Positions 52,791-61,374 of a stretch of 64,000 nt of DNA are shown here, in pieces. The notes below the pieces were generated by a model that was given only the letters and a program-made list of their open reading frames with translations, ran no database searches and was not told the DNA's origin. Position 1 is the stretch's first letter, and each line of letters starts with the position of its first letter. Origin of the DNA: Bacteroidia bacterium. Its GTDB lineage: Bacteria; Bacteroidota; Bacteroidia; NS11-12g; UBA9320. The stretch spans positions 1 through 64,000 of the forward strand of contig JAOLBX010000001.1 of NCBI GenBank assembly GCA_028339355.1, in the 5' to 3' direction. Position numbers and translations under genes: made by a program.

Positions 52791-55700
52791 TTACATGTTT
52801 CTCCGGTATTGACCGCCAACTTCGAATAGAGCACTCGTAATCTGACCTAGTGAGCATACTTTACATGCTTCCATCAGTGCTTCGAAGACATTGCCATTTT
52901 GCAAGGCTACCGTCTGTATATCAGAGAGTATCTGCTTGGCTTCTGTATCGTATCGCTTGTTTAGGCTTTGGAGTGTGTTGATTTGGAACTGCTTCTCGTC
53001 TTCGGTAGCACGTATCACCTCCTTGGGCAAGATAGTAGGCGAGCCTTTGCTACTTAGGAAGGTATTTACTCCTATGATAGGGAAGTCTCCGTTATGTTTC
53101 AAGGTCTCGTAATACAGACTCTCTTCCTGAATCTTAGAGCGTTGATACATAGTCTCCATAGCTCCTAGCACACCACCACGTTCGGTTATTTTATCAAACT
53201 CTGCAAGTACTGCTTCTTCTACCAGTTCGGTGAGCTCCTCTGTAATAAACGATCCCTGCATAGGATTCTCATTACGAGCCAACCCTAGCTCCTTGTTGAT
53301 GATGAGCTGTATCGCCACCGCTCTACGTACACTTTCTTCTGTAGGCGTAGTGATGGCCTCGTCATACGCATTGGTATGTAGTGAGTTACAGTTATCATAG
53401 ATGGCGTACAGTGCTTGTAACGTGGTACGTATATCATTGAAATCTATTTCCTGAGCGTGTAAGCTTCTACCGCTGGTTTGGATGTGGTATTTTAGCATTT
53501 GACTACGCTCATTGGCTCCGTATTTTAGTTTCATCGCCTTAGCCCATATCTTACGAGCTACACGACCTATTACTGCATATTCTGGATCTATACCATTGGA
53601 GAAAAAGAACGATAAGTTCGGCCCAAAGTCATTGATATCCATCCCACGGCTGAGGTAGTATTCTACATACGTAAATCCATTGGCCAGTGTAAATGCCAAC
53701 TGTGTGATGGGATTAGCTCCAGCTTCTGCTATGTGGTATCCAGAGATACTTACAGAGTAGAAGTTTCGTACGCCATTATCGGTAAAGTACTGCTGCACGT
53801 CACCCATTAGCCGTAGAGCAAACTCCGTAGAGAAGATGCACGTATTCTGTGCTTGGTCTTCTTTAAGTATATCAGCTTGCACTGTACCACGCACTTGCTT
53901 GAGCGTGTCTGCTTTTATCTTGGAATATACGTCTGTAGGTAGCACTTTATCTCCTGTAAGTCCTAAGAGCATAAGCCCTAATCCGTCATTACCTTCTGGC
54001 AAGTCACCATCGTATTTTGGTTGTTGGCTTCCTTTGGATTTGAAGTAAGCATCTATTTTTCCTTGTATCTCAGATTCTAGTCCGTTTTCTTTGATGTAGA
54101 TCTCACACTGTTGGTCTATGGCTGCGTTCATAAAGAAACCTAGTAACATAGGTGCAGGACCATTTATCGTCATACTCACAGATGTCATATTGTGAGCTAG
54201 ATTAAATCCCGAGTATAATTTCTTAGCATCGTCTAGGCAGCAGATACTCACACCTGCATTTCCTATTTTACCATAGATGTCTGGTCTGTGGTCTGGGTCG
54301 TTACCGTATAGCGTCACCGAGTCAAATGCCGTAGACAATCTCTTGGCTGGCATATCGCTACTGAGATAGTGAAAACGCTTATTGGTACGCTCTGGCCCTC
54401 CTTCTCCGGCAAACATTCTGGTAGGATCTTCTCCCTGACGCTTGAACGGGTAGATACCTGCGGTAAATGGAAATTTACCCGGTACGTTTTCTTGCAGATT
54501 CCACTGCAGTACATCTCCCCAAGCTTCATACTTTGGCAGAGATACTTTACTTATTTTTTGGTGAGAAAGTGAGATGGTTTTCGTCTCTACTTTTATCTTT
54601 CTATTGCGAACGAGGTAGGTGTAGATATCGTTGGCATACGATTCTTTTACCTCATCCCATCCGTCTATTACTAGTTGTAGTTTTGGGTCAAAATCCAAGG
54701 CTACTTTGGTGTAAGTTTCTTCTAAGTCTTTTATCAGTCTATCTGCATCCGCTATCTCTGCCTCTTGGATAGTACTGATGGTTTTTTTGATACCGTATAG
54801 TTTCTGAGCTATACCGGCCTGTTTTTTAGCCCAAGCATCATAGTTTCTATTGCTATCTGCTATTTCAGAAAGGTAGCGTACTCTTTTGGGCGGAATGATG
54901 AATACCTTCTCAGACATCTCATTGGCAGCTATAAGCTGCGAATCAAATCCTGCTCCTGTTCTCTCATTGATAGTATCTATAAGCTTAGCGTAGAGTGAAT
55001 TCACTCCAGGATCGTTGAACTGACTGGCGATTGTACCGTATACCGGCATAGTATCCACATCATCATCAAAACGAACGTGATTTCGTTGGAACTGCTTCTT
55101 CACATCTCTTAGAGCATCTAGTCCACCTCGCTTATCAAACTTGTTCAATGCTATCACATCTGCAAAGTCCAACATATCTATCTTCTCTAGCTGTGTAGCT
55201 GCACCATACTCTGGTGTCATTACATACAAAGAAGCATCACAATGGTCTGTGATTTCCGTATCGCTTTGTCCTATACCTGAAGTTTCTAAGATGATAAAAT
55301 CAAAACCAGCTACTTTCAGAATGTCTTTCGCAGAATCTATGTGAGCCGAAAGAGCTAGATTCGCTTGACGAGTAGCCAATGAACGCATATACACTCTATC
55401 GTTTCGGATACTGTTCATACGGATTCTATCTCCAAGTAGAGCTCCACCTGTCTTACGCTTGGATGGATCTACTGATATGATAGCAATGTTTTTTTCAGGG
55501 AAATCAAGCAAAAATCTACGTACCAATTCGTCTACCAAACTACTCTTACCTGCACCACCAGTTCCTGTGATACCCAGTACGGGAGTTTTAATTTCTTTGG
55601 CTTCCTCCTTTATTCCGTCCAATAAGTCTTTATTTTCCTCAGGGAAGTTTTCAGCAGCAGAGATTACTCTTGCTAACGACATTTTATTCATTTTGTGGAA

Positions 55701-56171
55701 TGACTTCTCTTCTCCTTTGAGATCTTTACCCGTAGGAAAATCAGATTTAGATACTAAGTCGTTTATCATTCCTTGAAGTCCCATAGCTCTCCCGTCATCA
55801 GGATGGTAGATTTTGGTAACCCCATATTCTTGCAAGTCCTTTATTTCCGAAGGAAGAATAGTTCCTCCTCCACCACCGAAAAGCTTAATGTGTCCTGCTC
55901 CTTTTTCATTTAAAAGGTCTCTCAAATACTTAAAATATTCATTATGACCACCTTGGTAGCTAGTCATAGCTATGGCATTGGCATCTTCTTGTATGGCAGT
56001 ATTAACTACTTCCTCTGCACTTCTATCATGGCCTAGGTGAATTACTTCACAACCAGTAGCTTGTATGATTCTACGCATCACATTGATGGCAGCATCATGC
56101 CCATCAAAAAGAGATGCAGCCGTTACTATACGAACTTTATTTATAGGAGTATATGGACTTTGATCTTGCAT
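52791..56171 (-). CDS. icmF: Fused isobutyryl-CoA mutase (IcmF)
   Basis: About 1126 residues from the ATG at 56171 ([16 protein letters not shown]); the upstream GTG-type extension looks spurious. The order is characteristic: a B12-binding domain ([17 protein letters not shown], with the lower-ligand His; [12 protein letters not shown]), a MeaB-like G-protein chaperone (Walker [44 protein letters not shown]), a linker, then the mutase barrel ([53 protein letters not shown]). The Phe in YPFKR agrees with IcmF rather than methylmalonyl-CoA mutase. It interconverts isobutyryl-CoA and n-butyryl-CoA using adenosylcobalamin, in branched-chain or fatty acid metabolism. Confidence 0.95.
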   Translation of the reverse strand: MQDQSPYTPINKVRIVTAASLFDGHDAAINVMRRIIQATGCEVIHLGHDRSAEEVVNTAIQEDANAIAMTSYQGGHNEYFKYLRDLLNEKGAGHIKLFGGGGGTILPSEIKDLQEYGVTKIYHPDDGRAMGLQGMINDLVSKSDFPTGKDLKGEEKSFHKMNKMSLARVISAAENFPEENKDLLDGIKEEAKEIKTPVLGITGTGGAGKSSLVDELVRRFLLDFPEKNIAIISVDPSKRKTGGALLGDRIRMNSIRNDRVYMRSLATRQANLALSAHIDSAKDILKVAGFDFIILETSGIGQSDTEITDHCDASLYVMTPEYGAATQLEKIDMLDFADVIALNKFDKRGGLDALRDVKKQFQRNHVRFDDDVDTMPVYGTIASQFNDPGVNSLYAKLIDTINERTGAGFDSQLIAANEMSEKVFIIPPKRVRYLSEIADSNRNYDAWAKKQAGIAQKLYGIKKTISTIQEAEIADADRLIKDLEETYTKVALDFDPKLQLVIDGWDEVKESYANDIYTYLVRNRKIKVETKTISLSHQKISKVSLPKYEAWGDVLQWNLQENVPGKFPFTAGIYPFKRQGEDPTRMFAGEGGPERTNKRFHYLSSDMPAKRLSTAFDSVTLYGNDPDHRPDIYGKIGNAGVSICCLDDAKKLYSGFNLAHNMTSVSMTINGPAPMLLGFFMNAAIDQQCEIYIKENGLESEIQGKIDAYFKSKGSQQPKYDGDLPEGNDGLGLMLLGLTGDKVLPTDVYSKIKADTLKQVRGTVQADILKEDQAQNTCIFSTEFALRLMGDVQQYFTDNGVRNFYSVSISGYHIAEAGANPITQLAFTLANGFTYVEYYLSRGMDINDFGPNLSFFFSNGIDPEYAVIGRVARKIWAKAMKLKYGANERSQMLKYHIQTSGRSLHAQEIDFNDIRTTLQALYAIYDNCNSLHTNAYDEAITTPTEESVRRAVAIQLIINKELGLARNENPMQGSFITEELTELVEEAVLAEFDKITERGGVLGAMETMYQRSKIQEESLYYETLKHNGDFPIIGVNTFLSSKGSPTILPKEVIRATEDEKQFQINTLQSLNKRYDTEAKQILSDIQTVALQNGNVFEALMEACKVCSLGQITSALFEVGGQYRRNM

Positions 56172-56256
56172 ACTATTAACTAAGTGATGCAAAGATAATC
56201 CAAGCAGCGGTTTGCTGTACACATGGGAACTAGATTAGATTCGCTAAAAAAAAGGC

Positions 56257-56292
56257 ACAAAAAAAAGCCTCCGGTCATCACTCCGAAGGCTT
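56257..56292 (-). terminator. Minus-strand terminator with no gene in front of it
   Basis: AAGCCTCCGG, loop TCATCACT, CCGAAGGCTT: a ten-base stem (one G-U pair) with a T-run on the minus strand. It lies upstream of the icmF start. No protein gene on the minus strand ends here, so an unannotated transcript from the 56.3-57.1 kb block is implied, or the hairpin serves another purpose. Confidence 0.6.
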
Positions 56293-57169
56293 AAATCATA
56301 AGACGTAATGGTCAAATTACTACGAAAAAACAATTTCATTTTCGTGGTCATCACACCACAGTGTCTGTAATCAGCCGACTAACATTGCAGGTAATCAGCC
56401 TGCGATTATTAGTTTCGCGGTCATCACTTCGCAGCTAGTAGTTTGTTGTTAGTATTAAATCAACATTTTTATATTTCTCACCGAAGCGAGTGTGTTTATT
56501 TCAAATTTTTAGAGAACGTAATCTCACCACTTTAGATACAATCTAGATGCCAGTATGCCAAAACATTGAAATAAATATCGTTAATCCCTAATTATCAAAT
56601 TGTTAAATGCCAATTTTAAAAATCATCAAAAAAATCACATTAACCACTATTTAACCCATTTATAGAATAGTGTCTCGTTTATAGAATTTTCTCATATTTA
56701 AAATGTTGCTAAAACACAGTCTTGAAGCATATAAAACCAAAATAAGAACTGTTAAGAATCAGGCAAAAAACTCTAGTCATCGCTCCGAAGGTTAAATTAC
56801 TTTGATAAAAAATGGTGGTTACCGCACTGAGATTAGTACTTTTTTGTTTTTGACAAAAGAACATTTATATAAATACACGCTCTTAGTCTAATTGAAATAA
56901 TCGATCCGAGATAATTTTTATTCATTGTATAATCTACAAACCATAATACAATCCAAGTATCATAACATCACAAGAAAAACTACAATTTTATAGAACACAC
57001 TCATATTCATTTTATTAACTTGAAGTAAAACTCAACATGCAAAATCAATAATACCAGATTAAAATTCAACAACTGTATCACTATTGAATATCAATTTTGC
57101 TATTCGGTTTTATAATGAAGGGTATTTCTACTTATATAATCTTGTATATTTACCCGCTTATAAACAAGG
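56293..57169. other. Noncoding block with diverged internal duplication
   Basis: Nearly 900 bases without a credible gene. Two parts resemble each other: 56272-56580 and about 56770-57000 share, in order, GTCATC(A/G)CTCCGAAGG followed by TTAAA, a GTGGT-type hairpin, and an (A/G)TAATCT...ATACAATC(T/C)...AGTAT(G/C) stretch. The first part holds five hairpins with a common loop. This may be one or two small RNA genes on the minus strand or a regulatory region for icmF and the nucleoside transporter. Confidence 0.45.
56344..56432. repeat. Cluster of small hairpins sharing a TNATCA loop
   Basis: Four hairpins in 90 bases: GTGG-TCATCACA-CCAC (56344-56359), GTCTG-TAATCAG-CCGAC (56363-56379, one mismatch), GCAGG-TAATCAG-CCTGC (56387-56403), and a weaker CGCGG-TCATCACTT-CGC (56416-56432). 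The terminator-like hairpin at 56265-56292 has the same loop, and a degenerate copy lies near 56768-56793. Stems differ while loops are kept, and several stem pairs covary. Confidence 0.6.
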
Positions 57170-58495
57170 ATGGAAATAATCAGAGGAATTATAGGATTAG
57201 CAGTACTCATTAGCATTGCATTTATTTTCAGTAAGCATAAAAAGAGAATAGATTGGAAGCTAGTGGCTTCTGGCCTGGCCATTCAGGTGATCTTAGGTTT
57301 ATTGGTATTTAAGATACCTGCATTTGCGTCTGTTTTCGGTATTGTAGCAGGATTCTTTACCCAGCTGCTCTCATTTACAGACGAGGGGGCACGTTTTATT
57401 TTTGGTAATTGGCCTGACTGGGCTGTAATTTCAAAACCTGGTGAAACTGAAAATGTAGTTCATACCATTGGTTATGTTTTCGCATTTAAAGTATTACCTA
57501 CGGTAGTTTTCTTTTCTGCTCTCACATCTCTACTTTACTACCTGGGCATACTTCAAAAAATAGTATTTGGCTTTGCTTGGATACTTAGTAAAACTATGCG
57601 TCTTTCTGGTGCAGAGAGTCTGGCCGCAGCAGCAAATATTTTTGTAGGACAGACCGAAGCTCCGCTTGTAGTGAAACCCTACATAGAAAAAATGACTACA
57701 TCAGAGATTATGTGTCTTATGACCGGCGGTATGGCAACTATAGCTGGCGGTGTATTTGCAGCATTCATCGGATTTTTAGGTGGAGATGACCCCATAGCTC
57801 AGAGGGAGTTTGCCAAACACCTTCTTACTGCATCCATCCTATCAGCTCCTGCAGCTATAGTTTGTGCTAAAATACTTTTTCCTGAAACAGAAGAAGTCGA
57901 CGAAAACTTAGATATTGACAAATCCAAAATTGGAAATGGCCCTTTAGAGGCTATATCTACCGGAACCACTGAAGGAATAAAACTAGCAGTGAATGTTGGA
58001 GGTATGATTCTAGTCTTCTTAGCGTTCATTGCTATGATAAATTATTTTCTTTTTGACCTTATTGGTACTTATTCTGGCTTGAATGAAATAATTGCAAGTA
58101 AGACATTATATGAGGGTTTAAACCTTCAAATGATTCTAGGATACATTTTCGCCCCACTAGCTTGGGTCATAGGAATAGATGCTCAAGACATGGTACTTTC
58201 CGGTCAGCTGCTAGGTGAAAAAACCGTAATAAATGAGTTTATAGCCTATCTTTCTTTAAAGGGTATGATAGCAACAGAAGGTGCACCAATGCTTCAGCAA
58301 CGTTCAATTGTTATCTTGACCTATGCTCTTTGTGGTTTTTCCAACTTTGCTTCTATTGGGATACAGATAGGTGGAATAAGTTCCCTCGCACCAAACCAGC
58401 GAGGTACATTGGCTAAATTAGGGATGAGAGCCCTAATAGGCGGCACATTAGCTTGTCTAATGACGGCGACCATAGCTGGAATGCTATTTTCATAA
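57170..58495 (+). CDS. Concentrative nucleoside transporter (CNT/NupC family)
   Basis: 441 residues, about ten membrane helices. CNT signatures are present: SGAESLAAAANIFVGQTEAPLVVKPYI (the helix-tip GQTEAP substrate and ion site), MTGGMATIAGGVFAAFIGFLGG and GLNLQMILGYIFAPLAWVIGI. The end contains YALCGFSNFASIGIQIGG, the conserved NFSSIGI-type motif. It imports nucleosides with H+ or Na+ across the inner membrane. The next gene starts three bases after its stop. The periplasmic S1/P1 nuclease elsewhere in this window could feed it. Confidence 0.93.
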   Translation: MEIIRGIIGLAVLISIAFIFSKHKKRIDWKLVASGLAIQVILGLLVFKIPAFASVFGIVAGFFTQLLSFTDEGARFIFGNWPDWAVISKPGETENVVHTIGYVFAFKVLPTVVFFSALTSLLYYLGILQKIVFGFAWILSKTMRLSGAESLAAAANIFVGQTEAPLVVKPYIEKMTTSEIMCLMTGGMATIAGGVFAAFIGFLGGDDPIAQREFAKHLLTASILSAPAAIVCAKILFPETEEVDENLDIDKSKIGNGPLEAISTGTTEGIKLAVNVGGMILVFLAFIAMINYFLFDLIGTYSGLNEIIASKTLYEGLNLQMILGYIFAPLAWVIGIDAQDMVLSGQLLGEKTVINEFIAYLSLKGMIATEGAPMLQQRSIVILTYALCGFSNFASIGIQIGGISSLAPNQRGTLAKLGMRALIGGTLACLMTATIAGMLFS

Positions 58496-58498
58496 ACA

Positions 58499-59236
58499 AT
58501 GAATAGAGGTTTTCTATACGGTGACGGATTTTTTGAAACCATAAGAGTCCTGGATGGATCCATTCCATTAATGGATTCACATCTTGAACGTATAGAAGAT
58601 GCTATGATCATCTATAAACTTGAACCAAAATTTGAAATTTCAGAGGATTTCATTCGAAGTATTGCTTCTGAATACGAATCGAATGGGTCACTTAGAATAA
58701 ACTTTTTTAGAGATGGTGGAGGAACATATAGCCCAGAAACAAATGATGTAGCTTTTAATCATTTATTTACTCCGCAAAACAAACCTTTCTTTGTCCCGAC
58801 AAGCTTAGATTTCGAAGCAGATTTAAAAAATGCTCCTGTATCCTTGGGGACAACTGGACTCTACCCAGCACCAAAACCCAATGTATCATGGATGACGGTT
58901 AAAAGCCTAAGCAGTATGTATTATGTACTCGCTGCTCAACACAAGAAAGAAAAAAAACTGGACTATCTCTTCATTCAAAATGAAGAAGGACACATTTGCG
59001 AAGAGCTTATCAGCAATATCCTAATTCAAAAAGGAGAAAATTTCTTCATTCCAAGCATAGCAAGCGGCGGAGTAAACGGAGCTACACAGCGTTTCTTATT
59101 CAGAAACTATGGTTTTGCCATCACCGAAAAGAAACTAACTATTAAAGACTTAGAAACAGCTGATGCTGTGTACTTATGCAAAGGGAGTACTGGAGTCATT
59201 AAAGTCAGGTACAATTCAAACCCTTCTCAGCCCTAA
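58499..59236 (+). CDS. Class IV aminotransferase / 4-amino-4-deoxychorismate lyase-like
   Basis: 245 residues of PLP fold type IV. It begins NRGFLYGDGFFETIRVLDG (the conserved GDGFFET motif) and contains MTVKSLSSMYYVLAAQHKKEK, where the Lys of VKSLS is in the position of the PLP Lys. The end shows ELISNILIQKGENF and ASGGVNGATQRFLF, corresponding to the ExxxSNxF and GxxxGxxR motifs. PabC makes p-aminobenzoate for folate; branched-chain or D-amino acid aminotransferases share the fold, so the call stays at PabC-like. It is coupled to the nucleoside transporter gene by a three-base gap. Confidence 0.82.
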   Translation: MNRGFLYGDGFFETIRVLDGSIPLMDSHLERIEDAMIIYKLEPKFEISEDFIRSIASEYESNGSLRINFFRDGGGTYSPETNDVAFNHLFTPQNKPFFVPTSLDFEADLKNAPVSLGTTGLYPAPKPNVSWMTVKSLSSMYYVLAAQHKKEKKLDYLFIQNEEGHICEELISNILIQKGENFFIPSIASGGVNGATQRFLFRNYGFAITEKKLTIKDLETADAVYLCKGSTGVIKVRYNSNPSQP

Positions 59237-59370
59237 CTATCTGCTTCACACATTGACACTATATTGAAACCCACAAGAGTTCATAATATTTTTTCTCATT
59301 CAAAAATCATTTATCTATGCTTTTAAAGGAAATTTTCTCTAACAATAGATTCAAATTCGAATTATAATAT

Positions 59371-59406
59371 AAAGAAGCCCAACCACTTTCGTGATTGGGC
59401 TTCTTT
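59371..59406. terminator. Bidirectional terminator, 16-base stem
   Basis: AAAGAAGCCCAACCAC and GTGATTGGGCTTCTTT pair over 16 bases (one G-U) around the loop TTTC, with T-tracts on both sides. It lies between the convergent aminotransferase and ahcY genes. Confidence 0.88.
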
Positions 59407-59447
59407 ATATGTTGATTTATTACAGACTAGTTCGCCTTAGCGAATTT

Positions 59448-60758
59448 TTAATATCTGTAAGCGTCGCCTTTGTAAGGACCGTTAAGACCTACACCGATGT
59501 AATCAGCTTGATCTTGGCTTAGTAACTCTAGCTCTACACCAATTTTTTCAAGGTGAAGTGCAGCTACTTTCTCATCTAAGTGCTTAGGTAGTACATATAC
59601 TTCATTTTTGTAGTTTGCACTGTTTTCCCAAAGCTCAAGCTGAGCAAGTGTTTGGTTAGTGAACGAGTTACTCATCACAAATGATGGGTGACCTGTAGCA
59701 CAACCAAGATTTACCAATCTACCTTCAGCAAGAACGATAAGCTCGTTTCCGTCTACATTGTAAACATCTACTTGTGGCTTCACTTCAAACTTGGTATCTC
59801 CATAATTATCGTTTAAGTAAGCTATGTCTATCTCATTGTCAAAGTGACCGATGTTACAAACGATAGTTTTATCTTTCATTAACTTGAAATGTCTCTCCGT
59901 AAGGATATCCTTGTTACCAGTTGCAGTTACTACAATCTGAGCTCTAGGAATAGCATTCTCCATTTTCTTCACTTCAAAACCGTCCATTGCAGCTTGTAAA
60001 GCACAGATAGGATCTATTTCAGTGACAATAACTCTAGCACCTGCACCTGCAAGTGATGCTGCAGTACCTTTACCAACGTCTCCGTATCCAGCTACTACGG
60101 CTACTTTACCAGCAATCATTACGTCAGTTGCTCTTCTTATTGCATCTACTGCAGACTCTTTACATCCGTATTTGTTATCAAACTTAGATTTAGTTACCGA
60201 ATCATTGATGTTGATAGCTGGAAGAGGCAATGTACCTGCTTTTTGTCTATCGTATAAACGAAGGACGCCTGTAGTAGTCTCCTCAGAGATACCTTTTATA
60301 TCTCCTACCAATTGTGGGAATCTGTCCAACACCATGTTAGTCAAATCTCCTCCATCGTCTAATATCATGTTTAGTGATTTTCCACCTTCAAATGCATGAA
60401 GGGTTTGCTCTATACACCAGTCAAACTCTTCTTCATTCATTCCTTTCCAAGCAAAAACCGGAGTTCCAGCAGCAGCAATAGCAGCTGCAGCCTGATCTTG
60501 TGTAGAAAAGATATTACAACTACTCCAAGTTACTTCAGCACCAAGAGCCTGAAGGGTTTCTATTAGTACAGCGGTTTGAATAGTCATGTGAAGGCATCCT
60601 GCGATACGTGCACCAGCTAATGGTTGACTATCCCCAAATTCTTCTCTTAGAGAGATTAGTCCTGGCATTTCTGCTTCAGCTATGTTAATCTCTTTTCTAC
60701 CCCACTGTGCTAGCGAAATATCTTTTACTTTGTAGTTACTCATTGATTGTGTTGTCAT
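59448..60758 (-). CDS. ahcY: Adenosylhomocysteinase
   Basis: 436 residues. It hydrolyses S-adenosylhomocysteine to adenosine and homocysteine in the methyl cycle, using bound NAD. Signatures are [20 protein letters not shown] (N-terminal substrate site), [16 protein letters not shown], the NAD loop [20 protein letters not shown], and the C-terminal [12 protein letters not shown] with the Lys and Tyr that reach the neighbouring subunit. Met1 or Met6 (MSNYKVKD) could be the start. It has its own consensus promoter and terminator. Confidence 0.98.
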   Translation of the reverse strand: MTTQSMSNYKVKDISLAQWGRKEINIAEAEMPGLISLREEFGDSQPLAGARIAGCLHMTIQTAVLIETLQALGAEVTWSSCNIFSTQDQAAAAIAAAGTPVFAWKGMNEEEFDWCIEQTLHAFEGGKSLNMILDDGGDLTNMVLDRFPQLVGDIKGISEETTTGVLRLYDRQKAGTLPLPAININDSVTKSKFDNKYGCKESAVDAIRRATDVMIAGKVAVVAGYGDVGKGTAASLAGAGARVIVTEIDPICALQAAMDGFEVKKMENAIPRAQIVVTATGNKDILTERHFKLMKDKTIVCNIGHFDNEIDIAYLNDNYGDTKFEVKPQVDVYNVDGNELIVLAEGRLVNLGCATGHPSFVMSNSFTNQTLAQLELWENSANYKNEVYVLPKHLDEKVAALHLEKIGVELELLSQDQADYIGVGLNGPYKGDAYRY

Positions 60759-60778
60759 TTATGTTTATTAAAACGGTG

Positions 60779-60806
60779 CAAATTTACTACTTCTTAAACA
60801 AACCAA
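60779..60806 (-). promoter_or_regulatory. Bacteroidota promoter for ahcY
   Basis: On the minus strand TTG (60806-60804), a 17-base spacer and TAAATTTG (60786-60779) fit the consensus. The predicted start leaves a leader of about 15 bases before the first ATG. Confidence 0.65.
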
Positions 60807-60849
60807 TCAATCAGTTTGTTGCATATTTGTAATAATAATACAAAAACAT

Positions 60850-61263
60850 ATGTATCCAGAAGAATTAGTAGCTCCAATGAGAGCAGATTTAACCAATAAT
60901 GGCTTTACAGAATTAAAAGATAAAGAACAGGTAGACAGCAAGTTGCCTAATGCTAAGGGCACTAGTTTACTTGTCGTAAACAGTGTATGCGGTTGTGCTG
61001 CGGGCAGTGCAAGACCAGGAGCTGTGGGTTCGTTAGTGGGTGAAAAAAAACCAGATAATCTTTTTACAGTTTTCGCAGGACAGGATTCTGAAGCGGTTTT
61101 TGCAGCTAGAGAACACCTTTTGCCATATCCACCTAGCAGTCCTAGCATTGGTGTATTCAAAGATGGCCAGTTAGTCCACTTCGTAGAGCGTCATCATATA
61201 GAAGGACGCAGTGCCGAAATGATCGCAAGCCACTTGCAAGAGGTATACAAAGAGTATTGCTAG
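60850..61263 (+). CDS. Bacilliredoxin, BrxA/BrxB family
   Basis: 137 residues. The family start is MYPEELVAPMRADLTNNGF and the active site is VCGCAAGSARPGA (Cys-Gly-Cys). It continues with VFAGQDSEAVFAAREHL and LPYPPSSPSIGVFKDGQLVHFVERHHIEG, all typical of the YphP/YqiW family. These thioredoxin-fold proteins remove bacillithiol from oxidised proteins, so the host probably makes bacillithiol or a related thiol. Divergent from ahcY. Confidence 0.95.
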   Translation: MYPEELVAPMRADLTNNGFTELKDKEQVDSKLPNAKGTSLLVVNSVCGCAAGSARPGAVGSLVGEKKPDNLFTVFAGQDSEAVFAAREHLLPYPPSSPSIGVFKDGQLVHFVERHHIEGRSAEMIASHLQEVYKEYC

Positions 61264-61323
61264 TTTTTAGATGACGTAGAGTAAGAAGTCCACGTGATTA
61301 AAATACTCTTAATATGAAATTGA

Positions 61324-61351
61324 AGCACTGCCGAGAGGTGGTGCTTTTTTT
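61324..61351 (+). terminator. Rho-independent terminator after the bacilliredoxin gene
   Basis: AGCACTGCC, loop GAGA, GGTGGTGCT (nine pairs, two of them G-U), followed by seven T on the plus strand. Convergent with the adhesin gene, which ends at 61375. Confidence 0.75.
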
Positions 61352-61374
61352 GTTCTTAAAACTAGGTAAGCAGT

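Noticed and set aside
60807-61160. 117-codon minus-strand frame opposite the bacilliredoxin gene
   Set aside because: It lies antisense to a clear BrxA/B gene and shows no protein-family features.
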